Of a stretch of 64,000 nt of DNA, positions 9,601 to 20,644 are shown piece by piece; position 1 is the first letter of the stretch, and each line of letters opens with the position of its first letter. A program made the translations under genes and the position numbers. The notes below the pieces were generated by a model. It worked only from the letters and a program-made list of their open reading frames with translations, was not told where the DNA came from and did no database searches. The stretch comes from NZQO01 sp964639255 (lineage in GTDB: Bacteria > Bacteroidota > Bacteroidia > Flavobacteriales > Flavobacteriaceae), in contig CAZXDP010000003.1 in NCBI GenBank assembly GCA_964639255.1, positions 1 through 64,000 of the forward strand. Reading direction: 5' to 3'.

Positions 9601-12600
9601 GTGCTATGTGCCGGTGAGATGACCGGTAGCGCCACGGTAAGCGCAAGTTCAATTGCCAATCCGGGGTCAACCTTTACCTTTACCTGGAATACCGTACCAC
9701 CGCAGGTAAATTCTGGCGCTACATCAAGCACCATTACGAATTTAGCGGCAGGGGTGTATACGGTTAGTGTAACAATCGACGGGACCCTATGTTTACCGGT
9801 AGAGCAGAGCGTAACCATTACCGAGCCTGCCAATGCCTTAAATGTTACCGCAACCGCAACAGATGAAACCGGTCCCACGACGGGAGATGGCACAGCTACT
9901 GCCAATCCGTCGGGAGGAACCCCTCCTTATACCTATTCGTGGAGTCCCGGTGGTCAAACCACTCAAACCATCACGAACCTTAGCGCAGGCAACTATACCG
10001 TAACCGTTACCGATGCCAACGGCTGTACCGCTATGGCTACAGTAACTGTAAATCCAGGTACGTGCCGCGATCTTGCGGCCAATGCCACCTCGACACCCGT
10101 TTCTTGTAATGGAGGTGCCGATGGTACCGCTACCGTGGGAGTCACTGGAGGTTTAGGTCCTTTCACCTACCTATGGAACAACGGGGCAACTACCCAGTCT
10201 ATTAACAACCTTTCGGCAGGGGTATATTCCGTAACAGTAACCGATACGGCTACACAATGTACTACCTCGGCCACGACCACGGTAAATGAGCCAGGAGCCT
10301 TAAGCTCTGGTATTGCCGTTACCAATGTAAAATGTTTTGGAGAAAACAATGGATCGTTAGATCTTACCGTCACTGGCGGAACAGCTCCCTACTCTTTCTT
10401 ATGGAGCAATGGGGCCACCACAGAAGACCTCTTTAATCTATCTGCGGGTACCTATAGTGTTACCATAACCGATGCCAATGGCTGTACGCTTCAAGATGCG
10501 GCTACCGTACAACAGCCTGCTGAAGCGCTTTCCTTGGAAATTTCAGCACAAACAGATATCGTTTGCGATGCGCTAGGCTCAGTAACCGTAGCTGCTTCGG
10601 GTGGTACAATGCCCTATTTGTACAGCCTCGATGGCGGTACTGCGCAAGCTTCAGCAACCTTCGACGATTTAGAGGCGGGCAGCTATACCGTTTCAGTTAC
10701 AGATGCCAATGGATGCGAAGCTGAAATTTCAGTGACGATATTAAAAAATTGTACGTTGGCTATCGACGATATAAACGATACTTTTGTAAACCTACCTGTT
10801 TCTGGTAGTGTACTTACCAACGACATCGATTTCGAAAACGATACCCAAACCGTAACCACAACCGCGGTGGTAACTGCGCAGGGAGTTTCGGTTACCATCG
10901 ATGCTGCAACGGGCAACTATACCTATACACCTCCTACCGATTTTGTGGGTGAAGATAGTTTTGAGTATACCATTTGCGATAGCGGAAATCCGCAAGCTTG
11001 TGATACTGCCATAGTATACATTGAAGTGGTGCCTCAAGATGGGCCCACCAACGATCCTCCTGTGGCCAATGCAGATACCAATGCCACACAGGTAAACATT
11101 CCTGTGGAAGGAAATGTGCTGCCAAACGATTTCGACCCAGATGGCGATACCATTGCGGTGACCGCCAATACAGCTCCTTCCAACGGAACGGTGGTGGTAA
11201 ATCCCGATGGTAGTTATACCTACACCCCGAACCCAGATTTTATAGGAGAGGATACCTTCGAATACACTATTTGCGATAATGGTACGCCTTCGCTTTGCGA
11301 CACGGCTACCGTTACGATTCAGGTAATTGACATCGATGAAAATATTACCACTGCCGTAGATGATGCCTATTACACCACGATCGATGTGAGTATCAATGGG
11401 AATGTGCTCGATAACGATACCGATCCTGAAGGAAACGCACAAACTGTAGACGTAGCGGTTAGTCCATCGAACGGACCTAGTAACGGTACGGTCGTACTCG
11501 ATGCCAATGGAGCCTTTACCTATGTGCCAAACCCAGGCTTCACGGGTACCGATAGTTTCGTGTATGAAATATTTGATAACGGAAGCCCAGTGGCTAACGA
11601 TGCAGCTACAGTGGTCATTTTGGTTGGAAGCATTGGCAACAGCATCCTCGCGATCGATGACATCAATGATACCTTTGTAAACCTACCTGTTTCAGGAGAT
11701 GTAGGCACAAACGATGAGAACCCCGATGGTCCTACGGGCACCGAGGTGTTCACTCTTGTAAGCGGTCCGGCAAATGGCACTTTGGTGTTCAACCCAGACG
11801 GCAGCTATACCTATACCCCCGCCATCGACTATGTTGGGGAAGACAGCTTCGTCTACCAGGTGTGCGACGGCGGCAACCCAATTGCCTGCGATACAGCTGT
11901 AGTATATATTGAAGTATTGCCTTTGGGTGGACCTGAAAATCAGGCTCCTATTGCCAATGCAGATGTAAATACTACTGAAGTAGATACGCCTGTAAATGGA
12001 AACGTGCTAGTGAACGATTTCGATCCAGACAATGATCCAATTACAGTAACTGCCAATACCAACCCTTCAAACGGAACCGTGGTGGTGAATCCCGATGGAA
12101 GCTATACCTACACCCCGAATCCAGGTTTTGAAGGTGAGGATACCTTCGAATATACCATCTGCGACAATGGCAGTCCAGCGCTCTGCGATACAGCTACCGT
12201 TACGATTCAGGTAATTCCGAACGTAGGTAATATAACCGTAGCGAACGATGATTCTTATAACGGATTTATCGATCAGCCAATTTCTGGAAACGTTCTGGAC
12301 AACGATAGCGATCCTGAGGGTGATACGCAAACGGTAGATGTTGCCGTAAGTCCGGTGAGCGGACCTTCAAACGGGACGGTGGTACTCAATGCAGACGGCA
12401 GTTTCACATATACTCCTAACGCAGGTTTCTTCGGAACAGATCAATTCATCTATGAAATAAAGGACAACGGAAGTCCCCTAGCCACCGATCAAGCTACAGT
12501 TTACTTAACTGTAGCCGATCCAGGCAACGACATTTTAGCTGTAGACGACATCAACGACACGTTCGTGGACCTTGCGGTTTCGGGCGATGTGGGTACGAAC

Positions 12601-15600
12601 GACCTGAACCCCGATGGTCCCGCTGGTACCGAGGTATTCACCTTAGTAAGCGGCACCTCGAACGGTACATTGGCCTTTAATGCCGACGGCACATATACAT
12701 ACACGCCTGCTGCTGGCTTTACCGGTGACGACACCTTCGTCTACCAAGTGTGTGACGGCGGGAGCCCAATTGCCTGCGACACGGCCACGGTTTACATACG
12801 GGTACAGCCCTTGGGCAGCCCTGACAATGAGCCACCAGTGGCCAACGCCGACACCAACGCCACCCAGATGGGCGTACCTGTAGACGGCAATGTGCTTCCA
12901 AACGACTTCGACCCAGATGGCGATCCCATCACGGTAACAGGCAACACCAACCCTTCCAACGGAACGGTGGTCGTGAACCCCGATGGCAGCTATACCTATA
13001 CTCCAACTCCCGGTTTTGTGGGTGAAGACACTTTTGAGTACACTATATGTGACAACGGCAACCCGGCGCTGTGCGACACCGCACTGGTGACCATTCAGGT
13101 GCTCGATACCCCAGACAACATCACTACAGCGGTAGACGATGCGTACTTCGGCTTCCCTGGCGCTGACATCTCGGGTAACGTGTTGGATAATGATACCGAC
13201 CCCGAAGGAGACGACCAAACAGTAGATGTATCGGTTAGTCCTTCTAATGGACCTTCCAACGGCACGGTGGTACTCAACGCGGACGGTAGCTTTACCTACA
13301 CGCCTAACGCAGATTTCTCTGGTACTGATAGTTTTGTTTACGAGATCTTCGACAATGGTAGCCCGGTAGCGCGCGACACAGCTACGGTATACATCAGCAT
13401 AGATCCAAACGGCGGCGGCAACAGCATCCTAGCGATCGATGATATCAATGACACCTTCGTGAACTTACCTGTTTCAGGAGATGTAGGCACCAACGATGAG
13501 AACCCCGATGGTCCTACGGGCACCGAGGTGTTCACTCTTGTAAGCGGTCCGGCAAATGGTACCTTGGTGTTCAACCCAGACGGCACCTATACCTATACCC
13601 CCGCCATCGACTATATTGGGGAAGACAGCTTCGTCTACCAAGTGTGCGACGGTGGCAACCCAATCGCCTGCGATACGGCTACGGTTTCTATAGAAATTGT
13701 TAACGATCCTATTTTAGAAAACGATCCGCCTATTGCCAATAACGATACCAATACCACCGAAGTGGGCGTACCGGTAAGTGGTACAGTATTGGTCAATGAT
13801 TTTGATCCAGACAACGATCCTATTACAGTAACTGGCAACACCAACCCTTCAAACGGAACGGTTGCGATGAATCCAGACGGTAGTTATACCTACACCCCGA
13901 ATCCTGGTTTCGAGGGAGAGGATACTTTCGAGTATACTATCTGTGATAATGGGAACCCTGCATTGTGCGATACAGCTACGGTAATCATTTATGTCATACC
14001 GAACATTGGCAATATTACAGTAGCTAACGATGATGCCTATTATGGAGAAATAAATGTTGTTATTAGTGGCAATGTTCTCGACAATGACAACGATCCCGAA
14101 GGCGATACGCAATCGGTAGACGTTGCTATAAGTCCAGTGAGTGGACCTTCCAACGGTACCTTGGTGATAAATGCCGATGGATCGTTTACCTATACACCCG
14201 GTACCGATTTTACCGGAAACGATCAGTTTGTGTATGCTATTTTCGATAACGGAAGCCCCGTTGCTACCGATCGAGCTACAGTGTATATTTTGGTGGAAGA
14301 GACACCTGCACCAGCTATTGCAATTGTGAAGACAGGAGAACTGAATGACCAAAACGGCGATGGGTGTACCAACGTGGATGAAACAATCACTTATACCTTC
14401 ACCGTAACGAACCAAGGAAATGTTCCTTTAAGTTCAATTTCGGTTACCGATCCCTTGTTGGAAGCTCCGAACCCTGTAGTACCCATAGTTCTAGTATCGG
14501 GTGATGATGGCGACGGAATTTTACAAGAATCTGAAACTTGGATCTTCACAGCCGAATATAGTATCACCCAGGCAGATATCGACGCCGGCGAAGTAAATAA
14601 CCAAGCTACTGCTGAAGGTACTGATCTAGATGGAACGGTGGTAACCGACCTTTCAGGAGCAACTAGTACTACTGATGAAGTAACAACTACCGAGCTCTGC
14701 CAGAACGCGAGCATCGCCCTGATCAAGACAGGCGTGTTCAACNNNNNNNNNNNNNNNNNNNNNNNNNNNNNNNNNNNNNNNNNNNNNNNNNNNNNNNNNN
14801 NNNNNNNNNNNNNNNNNNNNNNNNNNNNNNNNNNNNNNNNNNCGGCAGCGTGAGCAACCAGGCGACGGCTGAGGGCACGGCCCCTAGCGGCACGGTGAGC
14901 GACCTTTCGGATGACGACAGCGAGCTCGAGGACGACCCTACGGTTACCGAGCTCTGCCAGAACGCGAGCATCGCCCTGATCAAGACAGGCGTGTTCAACG
15001 ACGAGGACCAGGACGGCTGCAGCGACGTTGGCGAGACCATAAGCTACACCTTCACGGTGGTGAACACCGGTAACGTGACCCTTTCGGACATCACGGTGAC
15101 CGACCCGCTGGTGAGCGTTACGGGAGGCCCGCTGGCGACCCTTGGCGTTGGCCAGAGCGACAGCACGACCTTCGGCGCGACCTATGCGATCACCCAGGCC
15201 GATATCGACAACGGCAGCGTGAGCAACCAGGCGACGGCTGAGGGCACGGCCCCTAGCGGCACGGTGGGCGACCTTTCGGATGACGACAGCGAGCTCGAGG
15301 ATGACCCTACGGTTACCGAACTGTGCCAGAATGCAACTCTTGCATTGATCAAAACAGGGGAATTCCAAGGTCAAGGAGATTGTTCTCAAGTGGGAGATAC
15401 CATTGCCTATACATTTACAGTAACCAATGAAGGGAATGTAACATTGACAAATGTTGAAGTTACCGATCCATTGGTAGGTGGTGTTGTTTCCGGTCCAGTG
15501 AGCGGTGATGACAATGGTGATGGAAACTTGGATGTAATCGAAACTTGGACTTACGAGGCAATTTATACAATCACTCAAGGTGATATTGATGACGGGGCGG

Positions 15601-17582
15601 TTATCAATCAGGCGCAAGCCAAAGCATTAGATCCCGCTACCAACGTAGTTACCGATCTATCAGATGACAACAGCGTTCTCGAAGATGATCCTACGGTTAC
15701 CGAATTGTGCCAGAATGCAACTATTGCATTGATCAAAACGGGCATTTTCAACGATGAGAATCAAGATGGCTGTGCCGATGTAGAAGAAACCATCAGTTAT
15801 ACCTTCAGTGTTTATAATGAAGGAAATGTCACGCTTACCAACATTGACCTAAACGACCCATTACTTGGAGGGCCCATCGCGGGACCTGTATCGGGCGATG
15901 ATAATGCAGATGGCGAGCTGGATATAGACGAAGTATGGGTGTTTGAAGCGTCCTATGCTGTTACCCAAGCCGATATTAATGCTGGAAATGTGACCAATCA
16001 AGCGACCGTTCAGGCTACCGCACCTAATCAGACTACTGTTTCAGATTTGTCTGATGACAACAGCGTATTGGAAGACGATCCAACGGTAACCGAATTGTGC
16101 CAAAATGCAAGTATTGCATTGATCAAAACTGGTACTGTAAATGATGCCAACGGCGATGGTTGTGCCGATGTAGATGAAACCATCAGCTATATCTTTACCG
16201 TGGTGAATACCGGTAATGCTACGCTTAGCAACGTGGTGGTTAGCGATCCTTTGGTTGATGTAACGGGAGGCCCAATCGCTACCTTAGAGGCTGGAGCTAC
16301 CGATGCGACCACATTTACAGCGCTATACACGATTACGCAAGCCGATATCGATGCGGGCATTGTGATCAACCAAGCAACGGTGGAAGCTACGGCTCCCAAT
16401 CAAAGCGTGGTGAGCGACCTATCAGATGATGATAGCGTGCTGGAGGACGATCCTACCGAGACAGTGCTTTGTCAAAATGCCAATATTGCCTTATTGAAGA
16501 ACGGGGTGTTCAACGATGAGAACGACAACGGCTGTTCAGATGTAGGTGAAACCATCAGTTATAGCTTTACAGTTGTGAACGTTGGTAACGTAGCCCTATC
16601 CTCAGTTACCATAACCGATCCATTGGTGGCGGTACAAGGCGGACCCATAAGCCTCGACCCTGGAGCAAGCGATAGCACAAGCTTTACAGCTACCTATACG
16701 ATTACGCAAGAGGATATCAACGCAGGTGTGGTGATTAACCAAGCATTAGCGGAAGGTCTTACCCCTGGTGGTGCATCGGTGAGCGACTTCTCTGATGAAG
16801 ATAGCCTAACGGAAGATGATCCTACGGAGACCGATCTATGTCAGCAAGGTTCCCTTTCTTTAGAGAAAACCGGGGTGTTCAACGACGATAATGGAGATGG
16901 TATTCCACAGGAAGGTGAAACGATAACCTATCTGTTCACGGTTTACAATACAGGCAATGTAACCATCTACGATATCACTATTGAAGATCCGCTGCCAGGA
17001 ATCGTAATAGAAGGAGGTCCGCTTGCCGAACTGGCCCCGGGCGAGAGCGATAACACGACGTTTACTGGAACCTATACCATCAATGATGCCGACATCGAGG
17101 AGGAACAGGTGATCAACCAAGCAACAGTAACCGGAACGGACCCATTGGGCAATACGGTTATGGATGACTCAGACGATCCGAACATTCTGGACGATGTAGA
17201 TAATAATGGAGACGGAGAACCCGATGATCCAACGGTGACCATCCTTCCGAATGTGGCAGGAGCAGCGCAGCCACCCTTTGAGATATTCAATGGTGTTACA
17301 CCAAACGGTGACAACTTGAACGACTATTTCATCATAGAGGGTATCAACGAGTTCCCCAATAACAATGTGAAGATTTTCAACAGATGGGGAGTGCTAGTTT
17401 GGGAGACCGATGGTTATGAGGACAATGTTAATGGCAATGTATTTAAAGGTCGCTCGAATGCTCGCGCCACCATTAGAGAGGGAGAAGACCTGCCCACCGG
17501 TACGTACTTCTATATCTTGACCTTCCCGGCCGAGAACCCTGGACAGAACAGTTACACCGGTTACTTGTACCTAAATAGATAG
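6694..17582 (+). CDS. giant T9SS-exported adhesin: vWA, SprB repeats, Big_9 repeats, DUF11 repeats, CHU_C domain
   Basis: A multidomain surface adhesin in the style of the gliding adhesin SprB. In order it has: a signal peptide (about 1-36); a vWA domain (about 68-280) with MIDAS motif DRSGSM at 75-80 and LLTDGVT; one SprB repeat; an unrecognised domain of about 245 residues; about seven more SprB repeats; twelve cadherin-like Big_9 domains; at least eight DUF11-like domains; and a CHU_C type B sorting domain ending YTGYLYLNR. Aspartate-rich repeats suggest calcium stabilisation. A 100-N gap at 14743-14842 breaks the frame, but the sequence on both sides belongs to the same repeat, so this is one gene. 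If the gap holds one normal unit the protein has about 3,666 residues. The four-gene operon with PorP/SprF and an OmpA-like protein supports export by T9SS and attachment at the outer membrane. The ligand is unknown. Confidence 0.93.
9096..10755 (+). repeat. SprB repeat array in the adhesin
   Basis: About seven tandem SprB-type units of 65-80 residues lie here, and one more lies at about 8129-8355. Each follows the plan C-N-G-(D/E)-ATG, GGxPPYxYxW, then NLxAGxYxVTVTDANGC. Units differ enough that they are not recent copies, unlike the downstream arrays. Confidence 0.85.
10759..14300 (+). repeat. twelve cadherin-like (Big_9) domains arranged as four triplets
   Basis: Four higher-order units start at 10759, 11650, 12538 and 13432, giving periods of 891, 888 and 894 bases. 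Each holds three domains in the same order: one starting (A)(I/V)DDINDTFV, one starting AN(A/N)D(T/V)N and one whose linker reads SGNVLDND or NGNVLDND. Units two and four are nearly identical over the first domain, which points to recent duplication or gene conversion. Unit three (12538-13431) uses visibly more G+C-rich codons than the others. Confidence 0.85.
14310..17230 (+). repeat. DUF11-like repeat array
   Basis: At least eight domains begin with variants of NASIALIKTGVFND and close with DLSDDDSELEDDPTVTELC. The two units around the N gap are almost identical in DNA: the flanks 14843-14940 and 15212-15310 differ at only a few bases. The spacing between these near-identical copies is 369 bases. 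Later units are 384-390 bases long and more divergent. Confidence 0.85.
14743..14842. other. assembly gap of 100 N inside the DUF11 array
   Basis: Exactly 100 N, the usual placeholder for a gap of unknown size. It joins two frames that do not match: the upstream frame ends on a codon boundary at 14742 and the downstream frame resumes at 14844, so the true length must leave remainder 2 when divided by 3. Comparison with the neighbouring 369-base repeat predicts 212 bases, or 212 plus whole multiples of 369. Confidence 0.95.
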
Positions 17583-17601
17583 TGAACCAACCAATAAGCT
17601 T

Positions 17602-17623
17602 CGGGAGAGCCAAGGCTCTCCCG
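17602..17623 (+). promoter_or_regulatory. intercistronic hairpin between adhesin and porP/sprF
   Basis: A perfect inverted repeat, CGGGAGAGCC AA GGCTCTCCCG, sits between the adhesin stop and the PorP/SprF start. No T-run follows, so it is not a classic terminator. It could protect or end part of the message and set different amounts of adhesin and PorP/SprF; that role is inference. Confidence 0.6.
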
Positions 17624-17641
17624 GGCTAAAAATATGCAACT

Positions 17642-18586
17642 ATGAGACACAGTTATTTTACACTGATACTATTGGCCCTTCTGGGCACCTTTTCGGGCCT
17701 GGCACAGCAGGATCCGCAATACACGCAGTATATGTACAATACGCAGGTGGTGAATCCGGCGTATGCAGGTTCTCGAGACGTCTTAAGCTTCGGTTTATTG
17801 TACCGAACCCAATGGACAGGTTTTGAAGGTTCTCCAGAGACGGGAACCTTTACCGTAAACTCGCCTATTGGAACGTTGGACAATATGGGCCTAGGTCTTT
17901 CCATCGTTCGTGACGAGATTGGCCCCTCCATAGAATCTAATTTCAATGTCGATTTCAGCTATACGGTGAATACCTCTGCTACGGCTGAACTTTCCTTCGG
18001 ACTAAAGGCAGGATTGGATATTTTGGATGTCGACTTTACCCGGTTGAACATTGCCGATGGGGGTGATATCTTCGAAAACAATATCGACAATAAATTGCAA
18101 CCGCAAATTGGGGCAGGGGTCTATTACAATACCGATAGGTTCTATGCCGGACTCTCGGTACCCAATTTTCTTACTACCAAGCATTTTGATGAATCGACTT
18201 TAGAAGACGCCAATTTTGACGGCGATATACAACCGGCAGAGCGTTTGCATTATTTCTTAATCGCGGGCTACGTATTCGATTTGAGCGAGAATCTCAAATT
18301 TAAGCCTGCCACACTGGTAAAGGCCGTGAGCGGATCGCCCCTGCAATGGGATGCTTCGGCCAATTTCTTGCTGTATGAAAAATTAACCTTGGGTGCTTCT
18401 TATAGATGGAGCGCAGCGTTGAGCGCAATGGCTGGTTTCCAAGTAAGCGATGAGATATTTATTGGGTTCGCATACGATTATCAAAGTACCGATATTGAAG
18501 ATTACAGCGACGGATCGTACGAAGTATTCTTGCGCTTTGATATTTTCAGCAGACCCGATCGTGTGCTAACCCCAAGATTCTTCTAA
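17642..18586 (+). CDS. PorP/SprF family type IX secretion outer-membrane protein
   Basis: A 314-residue outer-membrane protein of the PorP/SprF family. It starts with a signal peptide (cleavage near GLA/QQ) followed by the family hallmark QDPQYTQYMYNTQVVNPAYAG. The rest is rich in beta strands, as expected for a barrel. Genes of this family commonly follow a large adhesin with a CHU_C domain. SprF is needed for SprB to reach the cell surface in Flavobacterium, so this protein is the likely dedicated partner of the upstream adhesin. The gap to the next gene is only 24 bases. Confidence 0.93.
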   Translation: MRHSYFTLILLALLGTFSGLAQQDPQYTQYMYNTQVVNPAYAGSRDVLSFGLLYRTQWTGFEGSPETGTFTVNSPIGTLDNMGLGLSIVRDEIGPSIESNFNVDFSYTVNTSATAELSFGLKAGLDILDVDFTRLNIADGGDIFENNIDNKLQPQIGAGVYYNTDRFYAGLSVPNFLTTKHFDESTLEDANFDGDIQPAERLHYFLIAGYVFDLSENLKFKPATLVKAVSGSPLQWDASANFLLYEKLTLGASYRWSAALSAMAGFQVSDEIFIGFAYDYQSTDIEDYSDGSYEVFLRFDIFSRPDRVLTPRFF

Positions 18587-18610
18587 GATATAACGAGATA
18601 AGACTGCGAC

Positions 18611-20539
18611 ATGGATAAATTATTGAAAACCTCACTCTTGGTACTGGCTTTATTGGCCACCGGTACCAGTTTTTCCCAAAAAAGGGAAATTGCCAAGGCC
18701 AATAAGGAATTTGACAAGTATGCTTATATCGACGCCCGGAAAATATACCTGAAAGTAGTAGAAGATGGGTATGAATCGGCAGAGCTTTATGAGAAACTTG
18801 GAGATACTTATTACTGGAACAGCGATTATGACAATGCCGCAAAATGGTACAAGAAATTGTTGCAGCGCTTTCCAGAAGAGGCCGGCAGTGAATACTACTA
18901 CCGCGCTGCGCAATCGATGAAAAGCCTTGAGCGCTACAAGGAATCAGACTCCATTATGGCTATTTACGCTACGAAGGGAGACAAGGGCCTGGTGATCAAA
19001 AATTTTAAGGACGACCCAGATTATTTGAAGAGTATTGCCTTTGGTTCAAAGTCGTATGAACTGGAAAAGGTGTCGATCAATACGCCCTATTCAGATTTTG
19101 GACCTGCCTATTACGGTAATAAATTGGTATATGCCTCTTCTTCCCTACGTTCAGAGGGAGGGAAAATTGCAGAGTGGAACGACCAGCCTTTTCTCGATTT
19201 ATTCGAAACGGAACGCGATTCCAAAGGAAGACTCTCCTTCCCGAAACCATTGAGCGGCGAGGTAAATACGCAATATCACGAGTCGACCCCTACTTTCTCA
19301 AAAGACGGTAAAACCATGTACTTTACCCGAAACAACTTCTTGGACGGGAAAAAAGGGAAAGATAAAGACAAGACCATTCGGCTAACCCTTTACAAGGCAA
19401 CAAAGGGTAGTGAAGGGATGTGGGGGAATGTAACGGAACTCCCCTTTAACAGTAAAGAATATTCTACGGCACACCCGGCGCTTTCGGCAGATGAGAAGCG
19501 CTTGTATTTTGCTTCAGATATGCCGGGAACCAAGGGAATGAGCGATTTGTGGTACGTTGAGATTCTCCCCGACGAGACTTACGGTACACCCGTAAACTTA
19601 GGGCCAACCATCAATACCGAAGCCCGCGAATCATTTCCCTTTGTAAGTGAGAAGAACAACTTGTACTTTGCCAGTGATGGCCACGCCGGATTGGGCGGTT
19701 TCGATGTGTACGTTACTCCCCTCGATGCAATGGGTATGCCGGGCGAGGCAAATAATTTGGGCCAGCCTGCGAATAGCAATCAAGATGATTTTGGCTTTAT
19801 CATTAAGGAAGACGAGTACGTAGGGTATATGTCCTCTAATCGTGATGGTAATCGTGGCAGTATCGACGACGAGATTTATCGCGTACAGGAAATATGTGAA
19901 GTAACGGTGAACGGACTCGTGTTCGATGCCGAAACCAAAAACCCCTTGCCTGTCGCCGATGTAACCCTGCTCAACGATGTCAATGCGGTAGTGGGTACTT
20001 TTAAGGCCGATGCAAATGGGAATTTCAACTTTACGGCTATTTGCGAAAAGCAGTATTCCATTCGTGCGGTAAAGGAGGGTTACCTGCCTAACGAGGTAGT
20101 GATTAATACACCTGCCATTTCGGGTACCATCCAAGTAGATATCCCGCTAACGCGGAAGGATATTTGCGACCCGAACGATCTTGGATGTAAGTTGAACTTG
20201 CAACCTATCTATTTCGATTTTGATCGTTACAACATTCGCCCCGATGCCGAAGTCGAGCTCGCAAAAATACAGGCCGCAATGGTGGAATATCCAGAACTAG
20301 TTATCCATATTGAAAGCCATACCGATTCTAGAGGAAACGACGCCTATAACGAGGCACTTAGCGAAAAGCGAGCCCAGTCTACCTTGAACTGGCTCGTGAG
20401 TAAAGGTATAGATCGAAACAGGCTTAGCGCCAAAGGCTATGGAGAGTACAGATTGGTGAACGAATGTTCCAATGGCGTAAAATGTACCGAAGAAGAGCAC
20501 CAGTTAAACCGACGATCGATGTTTATAATACAAGACTAA
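18611..20539 (+). CDS. PorE-like OmpA family protein (TPR, PD40, carboxypeptidase-regulatory and OmpA domains)
   Basis: A 642-residue envelope protein with a signal peptide (to about SFS/QK). It has a TPR-like N-terminus (about 24-125), PD40 beta-propeller repeats (about 165-430, for example HPALSADEKRLYFASD), a carboxypeptidase-regulatory-like domain (about 435-515) and a C-terminal OmpA domain (about 530-642) with IYFDFDRYNIRPDAEVEL and HTDSRGNDAYN, the peptidoglycan-binding elements. This order matches PorE of Porphyromonas, which anchors the T9SS to peptidoglycan. It is the last gene of the adhesin operon and is followed by a strong terminator, so it probably serves as the anchor for the adhesin-PorP pair. 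Confidence 0.9.
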   Translation: MDKLLKTSLLVLALLATGTSFSQKREIAKANKEFDKYAYIDARKIYLKVVEDGYESAELYEKLGDTYYWNSDYDNAAKWYKKLLQRFPEEAGSEYYYRAAQSMKSLERYKESDSIMAIYATKGDKGLVIKNFKDDPDYLKSIAFGSKSYELEKVSINTPYSDFGPAYYGNKLVYASSSLRSEGGKIAEWNDQPFLDLFETERDSKGRLSFPKPLSGEVNTQYHESTPTFSKDGKTMYFTRNNFLDGKKGKDKDKTIRLTLYKATKGSEGMWGNVTELPFNSKEYSTAHPALSADEKRLYFASDMPGTKGMSDLWYVEILPDETYGTPVNLGPTINTEARESFPFVSEKNNLYFASDGHAGLGGFDVYVTPLDAMGMPGEANNLGQPANSNQDDFGFIIKEDEYVGYMSSNRDGNRGSIDDEIYRVQEICEVTVNGLVFDAETKNPLPVADVTLLNDVNAVVGTFKADANGNFNFTAICEKQYSIRAVKEGYLPNEVVINTPAISGTIQVDIPLTRKDICDPNDLGCKLNLQPIYFDFDRYNIRPDAEVELAKIQAAMVEYPELVIHIESHTDSRGNDAYNEALSEKRAQSTLNWLVSKGIDRNRLSAKGYGEYRLVNECSNGVKCTEEEHQLNRRSMFIIQD

Positions 20540-20565
20540 CCAAACATTGAAGTTTCAATTACCAT

Positions 20566-20597
20566 AAGCGTCCAAATATTTTGGACGCTTTTTTCTT
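20566..20597 (+). terminator. terminator of the adhesin operon
   Basis: An 11-base perfect stem (AAGCGTCCAAA and its complement) with a three-base loop runs into TTTTTTCTTT. It closes the operon 27 bases after the OmpA-family gene. Confidence 0.92.
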
Positions 20598-20644
20598 TAC
20601 ATAAGCCCGGCCTATTTCGTATTTTTGGGATAAACTTCATTGCT

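Noticed and set aside
14742..14850. Two separate genes, one ending and one starting at the N gap
   Set aside because: The near-identical repeat text on both sides and the frame arithmetic show a single gene broken by a placeholder gap.
14391..15617. A 408-codon minus-strand open frame across the DUF11 array
   Set aside because: It spans the N gap and is the shadow of a repetitive, G+C-rich coding region; its product is low-complexity and matches nothing.
10759..17230. CRISPR-like or mobile repeat array
   Set aside because: The periodic repeats are coding, of 300-900 bases, and keep frame; there are no short direct repeats with unique spacers.
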